Positions 27,804-36,330 of a stretch of DNA of 64,000 nt are shown one piece after another. Positions within the stretch are counted from its first letter, which is position 1. Each line of letters opens with the position of its first letter. The stretch is from contig JAISMF010000059.1 of assembly GCA_031276865.1 (NCBI GenBank), forward strand, positions 16,305 through 80,304, in the 5' to 3' direction. The translations under genes and the position numbers were made by a program. This DNA comes from Deltaproteobacteria bacterium (GTDB taxonomy: Bacteria > Desulfobacterota > Desulfarculia > Adiutricales > Adiutricaceae). The notes under the pieces are model-generated. The model was given only the letters and a program-made list of their open reading frames with translations, did no database searches and was not told the DNA's origin.

Positions 27804-28799
27804 TTAGAAGAGATCCCCGGTCTTCTGGGACTTGAAAAGGGTCCAGAGGAAGAAGGGGCCCCCCAGCATGGAGGTGATGATCCCGATGGGGATCTCCGCC
27901 GGGGCCAAAATCACCCGGGAGACCAGATCGCAGAACGCCAGAAAGGCGCCTCCGGCGAAGAAGACGGCCGGGACCAAAAGCTTGTGGGACCAGCCCAGAA
28001 TCAGGCGGCAGGCGTGGGGCACCATCAAACCCACGAAGCCTACCGGGCCGGCCAAAGAGACCACCGACCCCACCACCACCGAGGCGGTGATGAAGATCAA
28101 AAGTTTTATCTTGTTCACCTTCACCCCGCGGCTCGCGGCTATCTCCTCTCCGGCGGTTAAAAGATCGATTTCAGAGGCGATGAGGCGGATGACCACGAAG
28201 CCGCAGAGGACCACGAAGGCCAGATCGGCGAGCCGCGCGGTCTCCAAACCGGCCAAAGATCCCATGAGCCAGCGCATGATCCGCAGGGAATCGCTGGAGT
28301 CGGAGAGGTACTGGACGAAAAGGACAAGTGACGAGAAGAAGAAGTTTATGACCACGCCGGCTAAAAGCATGATGACCGTGGAGAAGCCCCCCTTCACCCG
28401 GGTGATGGACCAGACCAGCATGACCGAGAGCCCGGCGCCGCACAGGGAGCTGAAGAGCGGACCCACGGAGCTGAAGCCTCCGAAGAGCGCCCCGCCGAAA
28501 AAGAAGTAAAGCGAGGCCCCGAAGGAGGCCCCGCTGGAGACCCCCAGGGTGAAGGGGGTGGCCAGGGGGTTGCGGAAGAGGGCCTGGAAGACCAAGCCGC
28601 TTAAAGAGAGGCCCGCCCCCGCCAGGAAGGCGGCGGCGGAGCGGGGGGCCCTCAGCTTCCAGAAGACATCCGAGTCGCCCGGGTCCTTTAGAAGGAAAAC
28701 GGATTCGGGGCTGATGTTCTCGATGCCGAAAAAGGGGCTCGAAAGAAAGACGACCAGGCTTCCCAGGACCAGGATGACAATCTTCAAGGTGACGCTCAT
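27804..28799 (-). CDS. FecCD/BtuC-type ABC transporter permease (331 aa)
   Basis: Inner-membrane permease moving cobalamin or an iron-chelate through a BtuCD-like channel. It is strongly hydrophobic with about nine to ten membrane helices. Family landmarks are the LRAPRSAAAFLAGAGLSLSG start region, NPLATPFTLGVSSGA, a SRGV loop ahead of the coupling region and GPVGFVGLMVPHACR near residue 240. Length 331 aa is standard. It begins 1 nt after the ATPase stop on the minus strand and is the last gene of the three-gene operon. The substrate cannot be fixed from sequence; the binding protein resembles BtuF more than haem binders. Confidence 0.93.
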   Translation of the reverse strand: MSVTLKIVILVLGSLVVFLSSPFFGIENISPESVFLLKDPGDSDVFWKLRAPRSAAAFLAGAGLSLSGLVFQALFRNPLATPFTLGVSSGASFGASLYFFFGGALFGGFSSVGPLFSSLCGAGLSVMLVWSITRVKGGFSTVIMLLAGVVINFFFSSLVLFVQYLSDSSDSLRIMRWLMGSLAGLETARLADLAFVVLCGFVVIRLIASEIDLLTAGEEIAASRGVKVNKIKLLIFITASVVVGSVVSLAGPVGFVGLMVPHACRLILGWSHKLLVPAVFFAGGAFLAFCDLVSRVILAPAEIPIGIITSMLGGPFFLWTLFKSQKTGDLF

Positions 28800-28800
28800 C

Positions 28801-29577
28801 TCACTCCGCCAGGATTACCGGCAACCCGCTCGCCGGATTGGTTAGATAGACGAACCCGTGGTTGAAGGCGTCCTCCAGGACCCCTTTGTTTAAGAGACCC
28901 GGAACGTCCCCGAAGTATTTAACCCTCCCCTTCTGGAGGATGAGGGCCTTGCCTCCGGTCTTGGCGGGATGGTTCAGATCGTGGGTGACGGCCACCATGG
29001 TGAGCCCCCGTTCCCGGTTGAGGCTTATCAAGAGCTTCTCCATTTCCGAGGTGTGGTGGGGATCCAGAAAGGAGGCCGGCTCGTCTAAGAGCATCACCGG
29101 CGTCTCCTGGGCCACGGCCGCGGCCAGAAAAGCCTTCTGGCGCTCCCCGCCGGACAGGGTTTTAAGCGGCCTGTCCCGCATGGCGGCGAGCCCGGTTATC
29201 TCCAAGGCCCGGTCCACGGCCTCCGCGTCCTTCTTCGTGAGGCCGGAAAGCGAGGCGCTGTAGGGGAAGCGGGAGAGCTTCGCGAGCTCGCCGATGGTGA
29301 AGGGGGGTATCCAGCCTCCGGCCTGGGGCACGTAGCTCATCACCCGGGCGAGCTCCTTTTGGGAGAAGACCGAGGCGGGGCGCTCGTTTATAAGGATCTC
29401 CCCGGACGTTTTCCCCTTCTCGTGGAGCCGTAAAAGGCTTTTCAAGAGGGTGGACTTCCCCGCCCCGTTGGGTCCCAGGATGGAGAGGTAGCCGCCCTTT
29501 TCCAGGGAGAAGTTCACCGAGAACAAAATCCGCTTGTCCCCGATGGAAAAGGAGAGGTCTTTAACGCTTATCATCAT
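28801..29577 (-). CDS. ABC transporter ATPase, FecE/BtuD-type (258 aa)
   Basis: Energises the permease. Walker A is GPNGAGKST (residues ~35-43, Lys41), with Q-loop YVPQAG, signature LSGGERQ, Walker B VMLLDEP and H-loop VTHD. Length is normal for the iron/B12 subfamily. ATG 29577 overlaps the stop of the binding-protein gene as ATGA, so translation is probably coupled. Confidence 0.95.
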   Translation of the reverse strand: MMISVKDLSFSIGDKRILFSVNFSLEKGGYLSILGPNGAGKSTLLKSLLRLHEKGKTSGEILINERPASVFSQKELARVMSYVPQAGGWIPPFTIGELAKLSRFPYSASLSGLTKKDAEAVDRALEITGLAAMRDRPLKTLSGGERQKAFLAAAVAQETPVMLLDEPASFLDPHHTSEMEKLLISLNRERGLTMVAVTHDLNHPAKTGGKALILQKGRVKYFGDVPGLLNKGVLEDAFNHGFVYLTNPASGLPVILAE

Positions 29578-30764
29578 GGAACGTCACCCAGGATTTGGGG
29601 CGGGGGGTTTTCCGGATCGGGATGCAGCACCATGGACACCTTCTTTATGGTCTTCCAGGCCCGGGGGCCGGGCACGGTGTCGGACTCCTCGGTGAACATG
29701 TAGACCCGGCCCTTTTGGACGGCGGAAACGGAGGTCATGGTGTTCCAGGACTCCATGGAATCCTCGGCTTCGGAGTAGGAGCGCATGAGATCTATGATCA
29801 CGTCCGGGTTCATCCGGAAGACCGCCTCCCGGGATACGGAAGGGAAAGGCAGTTTTCCCGGATAGGCGTTCTCGCCTCCGCAGATTTCTATCAAGTGGTC
29901 GAAAAAGCCGTCCCGGCCGGCGATGGTGAGCTCCGATATGTAACCCAACCCGGCGTAGGAGTGCATGACCGAGAACATCACTTTGGGCTTGGGCTTCCCC
30001 TCCGCCCTCCGCCCGGCCTCGCTTACCGCCTCGTTTATGGCGTCCACCACCTTTTGGGCCTCGCTCTCCCTTCCCGTGGCCTTGCCCAGATCCTCCAAGG
30101 CCTTTATGAGACCCTCCAGGGTTCTGGTGTCCACGCTCAGGACGCTTAAGCCGAGGCGCGTCAGCTCCCGGCGGTTCTCCGCCTTGTCCGCGGGGAGGAT
30201 CACCAGATCCGGCCGGAGGCGCACGATGGCCTCGATATTCATGTCGCTGAATCCCGCCACCCTAGGTAGCTTTTCCACCTCCGGGGGATAGCGGCAGAAC
30301 TTCGTCACCCCCACCACCTTCGGACCCAACCCCACGGCGAAGGCGATCTCGGTCACGCTGGGAGCGAGGGTTATCACCCTTTGGGGGTCCTGGGGAAGCG
30401 AAGCGGGATGGAAGTCGCCTTGGGAAAGGGCGACGTGCCCCCACACGGCGAAGGCTAATCCGGCCGCGAACAGGAAAAGAAGGATGATGTTTCCGGGGGA
30501 GGCGAGACGGGAGGAGGGAAACTTCGGAGACGGGGAACCGGGGAGGGAGCGAGGGGCGGAAGGGGACGGATCTTTGGAAGAGGGAATCGGGGCGGATGAA
30601 TCGGGGGGATTTTGATCCGGAAATGCTTGTTCCGGAGGAATTTTCGCAAGGGGGGCTTGAGCCCCAACGGAGGGAGGCCGTCCCCCGGGCCCGGAAGATT
30701 CCGGAGCGCCGTTATCCGGCGAGGGCGCGGTCTTATCCGTCAAATCTCTGGGGTCTTCACTCAT
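29574..30764 (-). CDS. Membrane-anchored BtuF/FecB-like substrate-binding protein (396 aa)
   Basis: Delivers substrate to the downstream permease. The periplasmic domain (~130-396) has the class III binding-protein pattern: RVITLAPSVTEIAFAVGLG, VVGVTKFC, VAGFSDMNIEAIVRLRPDLVI and a C-terminal KGRVYMF segment. It resembles BtuF (cobalamin). Unusually, a ~90-residue Pro/Ser-rich segment precedes a membrane helix at ~91-113 (NIILLFLFAAGLAFAVWG), so the protein should be tethered with a cytoplasmic N-terminus instead of a cleaved signal or lipobox. The start ATG 30764 has GAGGATTT about 10-14 nt upstream. No cobalamin riboswitch was seen in the leader. Confidence 0.88.
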   Translation of the reverse strand: MSEDPRDLTDKTAPSPDNGAPESSGPGGRPPSVGAQAPLAKIPPEQAFPDQNPPDSSAPIPSSKDPSPSAPRSLPGSPSPKFPSSRLASPGNIILLFLFAAGLAFAVWGHVALSQGDFHPASLPQDPQRVITLAPSVTEIAFAVGLGPKVVGVTKFCRYPPEVEKLPRVAGFSDMNIEAIVRLRPDLVILPADKAENRRELTRLGLSVLSVDTRTLEGLIKALEDLGKATGRESEAQKVVDAINEAVSEAGRRAEGKPKPKVMFSVMHSYAGLGYISELTIAGRDGFFDHLIEICGGENAYPGKLPFPSVSREAVFRMNPDVIIDLMRSYSEAEDSMESWNTMTSVSAVQKGRVYMFTEESDTVPGPRAWKTIKKVSMVLHPDPENPPPQILGDVP

Positions 30765-30935
30765 AAACGGCTGAAATCCTCTTAAGCCGCCCGGAGGCGG
30801 TTTAGGCTTTCAAGGATTTTTCTCAGCGGATCGATCCCCCCGAGTCTAAAAGGAGACTGAGGGAACTGGAGTGAAACCGCGGGAGATTTAAGTTCGTATC
30901 GAAACGTAAAAAGACTGAAACTGCTAACCCTTGTA

Positions 30936-30965
30936 ATTTTACCAGAAGATTTTTGCGCTTGTCAA
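30936..30965 (-). promoter_or_regulatory. Sigma70-like promoter for the uptake ABC operon
   Basis: On minus: TTGACA (30960-30965), 18-nt spacer, TAAAAT (30936-30941). It predicts a leader of roughly 165 nt before ATG 30764, containing an AAACCGCC/GGCGGCTT hairpin near 30783-30802. Confidence 0.55.
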
Positions 30966-30983
30966 AAAAAAACGGGGCCGTTG

Positions 30984-31648
30984 GGCCGTTCGGCCATTCA
31001 GGACAGTTTTTGGAACGATAAGGCTCTTTTTCCACCCCGGACCCGGGCGAGACGCTGATAAGCTCCATTCCCACGAATTAACTCCGCTCAGGGAGCGGCT
31101 CCACGAAGGAAAGCCGCTTTTTAAGAGTCGACGGCTCCGGCCAAAATCCCGCGAAATTCAAAAAGTTATTTATGCTAAAAATAAATATTTTTAAATTTAT
31201 TTTATTATGTTAAAATGATGTTTATAAATATTATATCTGCAGGTCCCTAACATCAAACATATTTCCGCCCCTTGGAACCATAATTACCTCGTCCTTCGGT
31301 TACCGAAGGCTACCGGACTTGTTGGTAAAGTTCGCGGACGAATTTCGAAAACGGAAATCCCCGGGGGAAAAAGATGGCCGAAACCGTCCCCAGCCCCCGG
31401 GGTTTAAGAAGTGGCGTCTAAGCTGAAGTTTTCTAGGATAAATATGAAATTGGCTTGCACAAGCCGCTTCATACGGATCGCTATTTTTTCTGCGCTCGTG
31501 TTTTCCGATGAGACGCCCCGAGGTCAGCGAAGCCATGCGAAGACGCTCGCAGGGCTAGAAATCGAACTTACCGGAATCGAAAAGCAGGATTTCTTTAAAT
31601 TACCGAACGAAAAATGAAAACTGAGGCTCTCCTAGATAACGTTAGATC
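30984..31648. repeat. ~660-bp direct repeat, copy 1 (no insertion)
   Basis: Aligns end to end with 35525-36330 in the same orientation at roughly 80% identity by eye. Shared blocks include a CCTTCGGT/ACCGAAGG palindrome (31293-31309), an AT-rich TTTATGCTAAAA stretch and a GTGTTTTCCGATGAGACGC block. It carries the uninterrupted AGTT site into which copy 2 received a miniature element. No intact coding frame is conserved along it, though FGYRRLPDLLVKFADEFRKR is open in both. Confidence 0.85.
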
Positions 31649-32078
31649 ATTTCCATTCATAGGAAAATGATTCTTCAGGACAATAATAAAGCTTGTTATC
31701 ACCCCAAATGAGTTTGTTGCTCCAACCATCTTTCTGTCACCATGATTATCGAATCCTAACAGAGGAATACACTGAGGCACATCTTCGTCTATTAGTTCAC
31801 CCCCCCTATTCAATAATTTGAAATGGTGGCACTACATGACAGACAGTATTAGTTATTAGTTTTACCATTCCACATTAATTTAACTTCACAAATGTCTTCA
31901 AAAAGAAAAAACATATTTATCTGGCAAAGAATTATCATCCGCCTGATAACAATGTATTTCTTAAATTTCTTGTGGTATTAAAGCGTTAAATTACGTATAT
32001 TTATAGTATTCTATCAGTTAATATTATTTTTCTTCCAACTTTTTTTTAAAACTGCAAATAAACATTTAACATTAAAAT
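31649..32078. other. AT-rich region downstream of yafQ
   Basis: No supported gene. A minus-strand 72-codon frame (31595-31813, with DHGDRK-like residues) straddles the repeat boundary and has no family I recognise. The rest is AT-rich. Confidence 0.35.
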
Positions 32079-32351
32079 TCATCTACCAAAAAGATCTGAA
32101 TATGATCCTGTTCTAACCAAATGAACCCAACCATCTGTAAAGTAATATATTAATATCCAATCAGATTCTACATGAATATCATAATAACTACTATATTTTC
32201 CTTTTAGTCGGTGATTGCGATATTGGTTAGGAATAGGGTTCTCATTGCATAATAACTGAATTATATTAAATAGTTTAGATATATCCCAATTGCGCTTTTT
32301 TGCTCTTTCAACATCTTTTTCAAATCTATTAGTAATAGTATATTGACGCAT
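32079..32351 (-). CDS. yafQ: YafQ-family mRNA-interferase toxin (90 aa), Tyr at the catalytic His87 position
   Basis: Type II toxin of the RelE fold; YafQ cleaves mRNA on the ribosome. The family signature is clear: HRLKG, YYDIHVESDWILIYYF and LVRTGSYSDLFGR. The His of the HxLxG segment and the His and Asp of the DIHVESDW segment (His50, His63, Asp67 in E. coli numbering) are present. The His of TGTHxxLF (His87 in E. coli, needed for cleavage) is Tyr here. Activity may be weakened or altered. It starts directly after the antitoxin stop (TAAATG). Composition is AT-rich and accessory. Confidence 0.9.
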   Translation of the reverse strand: MRQYTITNRFEKDVERAKKRNWDISKLFNIIQLLCNENPIPNQYRNHRLKGKYSSYYDIHVESDWILIYYFTDGWVHLVRTGSYSDLFGR

Positions 32352-32615
32352 TTATTTTTCTTTTTCAAAATAATTTCTAAGATCTTCAAAAGTTTTAAAC
32401 TGTTTTCCACCTCCACTCTGGGACTCTTGCATAGCTTCTAAAGTTTCAGCATTTGGAATTAAGAAATCATAAATAATGTCTTTGTCTTGTGTAATTTTAG
32501 TCAAAAATAAGCGACAGGCTTCAGGAATAGTTAATCCAATTCTAGCAAGAATTTCAGAAGCTCTATCTTGAATTTCTTTATTAACATCTTGTATGTAAGA
32601 TTTTTGATGAGTCAT
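32352..32615 (-). CDS. dinJ: RelB/DinJ-family antitoxin (87 aa)
   Basis: Neutralises YafQ and represses the operon. The N-terminal ribbon-helix-helix region is ASEILARIGLTIPEACRLFLTKI, the standard DinJ pattern. The C-terminal toxin-binding tail ends FEDLRNYFEKEK. ATG 32615 follows a GGAGATAA Shine-Dalgarno. An inverted TCATA-N9-TATGA (32661-32679) lies about 45 nt upstream and may be the operator. Confidence 0.9.
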   Translation of the reverse strand: MTHQKSYIQDVNKEIQDRASEILARIGLTIPEACRLFLTKITQDKDIIYDFLIPNAETLEAMQESQSGGGKQFKTFEDLRNYFEKEK

Positions 32616-32660
32616 ATTTTATCTCCTTTTCTCAGAATATGAACAGAAACAAAATCCAAC

Positions 32661-32679
32661 TCATATTTAAAGAGTATGA
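32661..32679. promoter_or_regulatory. Candidate operator of the dinJ-yafQ operon
   Basis: TCATA and TATGA are inverted around 9 nt, 46 nt upstream of dinJ. Ribbon-helix-helix antitoxins bind such short palindromes. Confidence 0.3.
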
Positions 32680-32745
32680 ATGTTTCTTTCAAACAGAACT
32701 AATAATGGCACATTATAGGATAAGATAGAAGTCAAGGCAAGCATA

Positions 32746-32833
32746 TTACACCGGCGATTAAATATTGGAAAAAAGTCACGTATTCAAGGGAATCTCTTCC
32801 TTCTACCTTTCTAACTTTTATCCGCCGGGGTAA
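32746..32833. mobile_element. Family-2 miniature element (88 bp), copy 4
   Basis: TTACACCGGCG...CGCCGGGGTAA flanked by TA (32744-32745, 32834-32835). The interior is nearly identical to copies 1 and 2, implying recent spread. Confidence 0.92.
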
Positions 32834-33145
32834 TATAAAATAACTAATATTTGATCCGACTGCAAAAAATAAAAACCCAGCTTCTTTTGATGTTTGAAAT
32901 CAGATACTATATGTAGTGAATAACCACCACTAATATTCCATATATTGCATGATTTCTCTATCCTTCGATTAATGATAGACATTTAGCGCATACATCCTAA
33001 AATCCCTAAAAACTTTACTATACAAAGTGCCAAAATTCACTCTACCATATTATATATAATTATATATTTATAAGGTTTTTTTAAAGTCTTAAGTATCGTA
33101 TTTGACTATATATATTTCACATATATCCGCTGGATTGAAAAAATT

Positions 33146-34918
33146 TTACTTTTTTGAATCTGGATAGGGACAGTCGAACATGTCGAGATAATCTTTCACT
33201 GATTTTGTTAAAGGATCAATGATGTATTCATTATCATATATTAAAGCTTTAATAGAAGATAGCTCTCCTAATAATTCATCCATCGTTTTCTTTTTATAAA
33301 GATCATTTTTTTGCATAACATTATGTATTGCAGCAATTAAAATCATTGATAAAAAACCAATAAAAACTTTACTTTCATATGCTTCATCACTTTTTACACG
33401 TGTTCTTTTGTGTTTTTGAAAATGTTTTAAGATATCGAATGCCTTTTCTACTACATCACGATTTCTATAAATTTTTAAAGTCTTTTCTGCATCAGTTTCA
33501 GTATTTGACAACAAAACAAACCAACCTTCACAAATCCTAAATTCTTGATATGCTTTATTGTTTTTAGTAATAATATATCCTTTCGGATTATTTGGTGCTT
33601 TTCTAAAGATTAATGCATTTTTATAATCTGGCTCATCAATATACTCTTTTGGATTTTCACAAGCATTGTTATACATCATAATAATTTCATTCACGATTGG
33701 ATCCCTACTTTTATCGTTTTTATCTGCATTTATGTAAATATGCGCATTTATGTACTTATTTTCCCACTTGATTTTTTTTGTCGCCGCAAAGTAAGTATCG
33801 CCATTTAATTGAAATGCGTATTTTATATTATCAAAAATATGGATATGCTCCTGAATTAAAGTTTTATTAAGGGAAGTTGTTGCTGGCAAACCAATGATAA
33901 AACTTGTTTTGTATGGAGAAAATATCATAAAATCTATATTTTTTTTGCTGTAAAAACCTCTATCTAAAACAAGTTTAAGTGAATGATCTTGAACAAATGA
34001 ACATTCTTTAATTGTTTTCAATAATGTTGTTACATCATGTAAACTTCCATTATAAGTTGCCGAATAAATTGGTAAACCTGATTCTTCACCAAATATAAAA
34101 CATAAATTTACTTGTTTTAATTTTTCATTTTGTTTGTTATGCCCGAATGCACGCTTACTTAGCAAATTAGAATATGTAGAAATAGACGTAGAGTCCAGAG
34201 CTAAATATTCTTTTTCGCTAATAGTATTCGCCCATAAATTATAAAAAAGAAGACTTTCTTTTTCAGTAATTTTTAATAAAATCTCAGAACTACGTTGTGA
34301 ACCTAATTCTGTTGGAAGCAGTGGAATATCATAATTCTCCACAAAATTATTTGTGTACATCAAAGCTTTGTGCTCTAAAATATTAAAAAAAGCCAATGTT
34401 TTAATGAACTTAGCTTGATCTAAAAAAATTTCATTTAATATATCATCCAACCCTATATTTTTTGATATATGATTTAATAAATATGTAGAACCGTAAAAAC
34501 ATTTTTTTGATTCTTGGATTTCTTGTCGTATGTTAACTAAATTTTTATTGCGCAAACTTAATAGATTATTGTTTTCTACTTGTTTGTAAATATCCAGAGA
34601 TACTGTATCAACATTCGCTGTGTTAGCAGTGTTAATTTCGGGTATAGACTTAGTGAAAACGCTATGATTAGTAAAATCTATATCAAATTTTTTTTTGTTT
34701 CTGATAAGATAATCCTTGAGAGCCGTGTCGGGCTGAAGACCGTGGGCTGTGACCCATGGCAAGAATTTATCATTATACAATGGTCTTCGAGTCTCTGTAT
34801 CAATTTTTCCAAGAGTAACAGAATTTGATGTAGGCTTATTGTCGCTTTTGCGCCTGTAGGCATGAATACCCAGTATAAACAATTTACCAGCTATTTCCTT
34901 GCATACTACAGTGGCCAT
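33146..34918 (-). CDS. IS1634-family transposase (590 aa)
   Basis: DDE transposase of the IS4/IS1634 group. Catalytic residues are in place: Asp242 in LALDSTS, Asp319 in LVLDRGFY and Glu491 in RNRDVVEKAFDILK (the Y-(2)-R-(3)-E-(6)-K signature). I choose ATG 34918 (MATVVCK) because GGAGGG lies 7 nt before it. The frame opens further upstream to 34969. A promoter TTGACA-17-TACATT lies at 34941-34969 on the minus strand. Strongly AT-rich, unlike the host core, so recently acquired. The gene looks complete, and the element is probably still mobile. Confidence 0.94.
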   Translation of the reverse strand: MATVVCKEIAGKLFILGIHAYRRKSDNKPTSNSVTLGKIDTETRRPLYNDKFLPWVTAHGLQPDTALKDYLIRNKKKFDIDFTNHSVFTKSIPEINTANTANVDTVSLDIYKQVENNNLLSLRNKNLVNIRQEIQESKKCFYGSTYLLNHISKNIGLDDILNEIFLDQAKFIKTLAFFNILEHKALMYTNNFVENYDIPLLPTELGSQRSSEILLKITEKESLLFYNLWANTISEKEYLALDSTSISTYSNLLSKRAFGHNKQNEKLKQVNLCFIFGEESGLPIYSATYNGSLHDVTTLLKTIKECSFVQDHSLKLVLDRGFYSKKNIDFMIFSPYKTSFIIGLPATTSLNKTLIQEHIHIFDNIKYAFQLNGDTYFAATKKIKWENKYINAHIYINADKNDKSRDPIVNEIIMMYNNACENPKEYIDEPDYKNALIFRKAPNNPKGYIITKNNKAYQEFRICEGWFVLLSNTETDAEKTLKIYRNRDVVEKAFDILKHFQKHKRTRVKSDEAYESKVFIGFLSMILIAAIHNVMQKNDLYKKKTMDELLGELSSIKALIYDNEYIIDPLTKSVKDYLDMFDCPYPDSKK

Positions 34919-34940
34919 TGGGCTGCCCTCCATGTATAGT

Positions 34941-34969
34941 AATGTATCGTATAATGAGGGCAATGTCAA
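34941..34969 (-). promoter_or_regulatory. Transposase promoter
   Basis: Minus-strand TTGACA (34964-34969), 17-nt spacer, TACATT (34941-34946), 22 nt before the chosen ATG. Confidence 0.5.
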
Positions 34970-35079
34970 GGATTATTTTTATCGAAAAATATCCAAAGAT
35001 TTCGGGCAGTTAGCCTTTGTATAGTAAAAATTTACCCGTTTTGTATCGGATCATTTGGGATTTTAGGATACATCATATT

Positions 35080-35219
35080 TGATGCAACTGCAAAAAGTAT
35101 GGCTATGAAAATTTGTTAGATGTAGCACACAAAATATATGATAAATAATAATACTCTATGGACATAAAGCACATAGTTTTATAATTTCAAAACAACAGGA
35201 ACTTTTTGCAGTCGTATCA
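35080..35219. mobile_element. Family-1 miniature element, copy C (140 bp)
   Basis: TGATGCAACTGCAAAAAGT...ACTTTTTGCAGTCGTATCA. It sits directly next to the right TATT of copy F, so two family members are in tandem. The right flank begins ATTA, so a clean duplication is not visible. Confidence 0.85.
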
Positions 35220-35309
35220 ATTAAATCCTGTTCTATTTGCATCCTTTCTCTGCTTTCAACAAATTCCGTGATATCAATGTCATGCAACTTATTTTTTCGT
35301 TCTAAAAAA

Positions 35310-35453
35310 TTATCCTTCATTGATAATGAAAGCAAGTTGGGGGTAGAAATCATCAAAATCATCTGGCCTACATTTTGATTCAAATAGTTCAATATCAGCA
35401 TATACTGTGTTATTAGAGTTGTCTTCTTTCATTGCCAAAACCTTTCCTCCCAT
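35310..35453 (-). CDS. Small acidic ORF, possibly a truncated gene (47 aa)
   Basis: ATG 35453 opens a protein-like acidic frame (NTVYADIELFESK, DDFDDFYPQLAF). An in-frame ATG at 35432 is preceded by GGGAGGAAAGG. After its stop, a second frame continues with a charged helix-like segment (FLERKNKLHDIDI...ERMQIEQDLI) up to the edge of miniature element C. One small indel plus the insertion could therefore have broken a larger gene. No family recognised. Confidence 0.35.
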   Translation of the reverse strand: MGGKVLAMKEDNSNNTVYADIELFESKCRPDDFDDFYPQLAFIINEG

Positions 35454-35524
35454 CGCTACTAAAACCAATGGAAAATTTATAACATAAAATTCAAAAAATG
35501 GTCGCTTTTTTTATCTAGACCCGT

Positions 35525-36330
35525 GGCCGATCGGCCGTTAAGGACCGTTTTTGAAAGATAAGGCCCCTTTTCCGCCCCGGCCCCCGGCGAAACGCTGAAA
35601 AGCTCCATTCCCAAGAATTAACTCCGCTCAGGGAGCGGATCCACGGAGGAAAGCCGCTTTTTAAGAGTCGGCGGCTCCGACCAAAATCCGACGGAATTCA
35701 AAAAATATATTTATGCTAAAATAAATATTTTAAATTTATTTTATGATGTTAAAATAATGTTTATAAATATTATATCCACAGATCCCTAACATCAAACATG
35801 TTTCCGCCCTTTGGAACCATAATTACCGCGTCCTTCGGTTACCGAAGGCTACCGGACTTGTTGGTAAAGTTCGCGGACGAATTTCGAAAACGGAAATCCC
35901 CGGGGGAAAAGGACGACAGGAGTCGTCTCTATGCCATCAAGAGGGTAAAGAGTAGCGTCAAAGCTGAAGTTTGTTGCGACTACAAAAATCCCTGAGGTAT
36001 TCGAAAATGTGAAATTTACTACTTTATATACTGTATATTTATTATATTTATCGTATATTTTGTATAACGTTTCTATCAGCTTTTCATTGACAGACTTTTT
36101 GCGCACGCATCAAGTTTTCCTGGATAAATATGGCTATAGCTTGTATAATTCGTTTCATGCGAATCTCCATTTTTTTCTAAGCTCGTGTTTTCCGATGAGA
36201 CGCACCATGGTCTGCGGCGCCATGCAAAGGCGCTCGCGGGGGCCTTGGCTCGAACGTATCTAAATTGAAAATCAATGTTTTCTTTGAATATGCGAGCGAA
36301 AACTACGGCTATCCTAGATTACGGTAAATA
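35525..36330. repeat. ~660-bp direct repeat, copy 2 (with a miniature element inside)
   Basis: Homologous to 30984-31648. The extra ~145 bp is explained by miniature element D plus its 4-bp duplication. The CCTTCGGT/ACCGAAGG palindrome is at 35832-35848. The two copies enclose the DinJ-YafQ and IS1634 segment. Confidence 0.85.
35972..36112. mobile_element. Family-1 miniature element, copy D (141 bp), with empty site available
   Basis: TGTTGCGACTACAAAAATC...GACTTTTTGCGCACGCATCA flanked by AGTT on both sides. The other direct-repeat copy reads CTGAAGTTTTC at the same place (around 31433) with a single AGTT, so the insertion boundaries and the 4-bp duplication are confirmed inside the window. 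Confidence 0.93.

Larger units (their letters stand above)
32995..35067 (-). mobile_element. IS1634-type insertion sequence (2073 bp)
   Basis: Terminal inverted repeats TCCTAAAATCCC and GGGATTTTAGG(A) bound a single transposase gene. ATACA is duplicated on both sides (32990-32994 and 35068-35072), a 5-bp target duplication as known for IS1634 elements. It appears intact and is inserted in the right terminus of a family-1 miniature element. Further inner matches between ends (ACTATACAAAG) extend the imperfect repeats. Confidence 0.88.
32852..35075. mobile_element. Family-1 miniature element copy F, split by the IS1634-type element
   Basis: Left end TGATCCGACTGCAAAA at 32852. The right end is interrupted: GACATTTAGCGCATACA (to 32994) continues as TCA at 35073-35075 once the insertion sequence and one ATACA are removed. 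The rebuilt element is 146 bp and flanked by TATT on both sides (32848-32851 and 35076-35079), the 4-bp duplication expected for the family. Confidence 0.85.

Noticed and set aside
30765..30983. Cobalamin riboswitch before the BtuF-like operon
   Set aside because: Looked for the B12-box core in the leader and did not find it; only a plain promoter and one hairpin are visible.
31595..31813. 72-aa minus-strand frame
   Set aside because: It straddles the end of the direct repeat, lacks a start context and matches no family I know.
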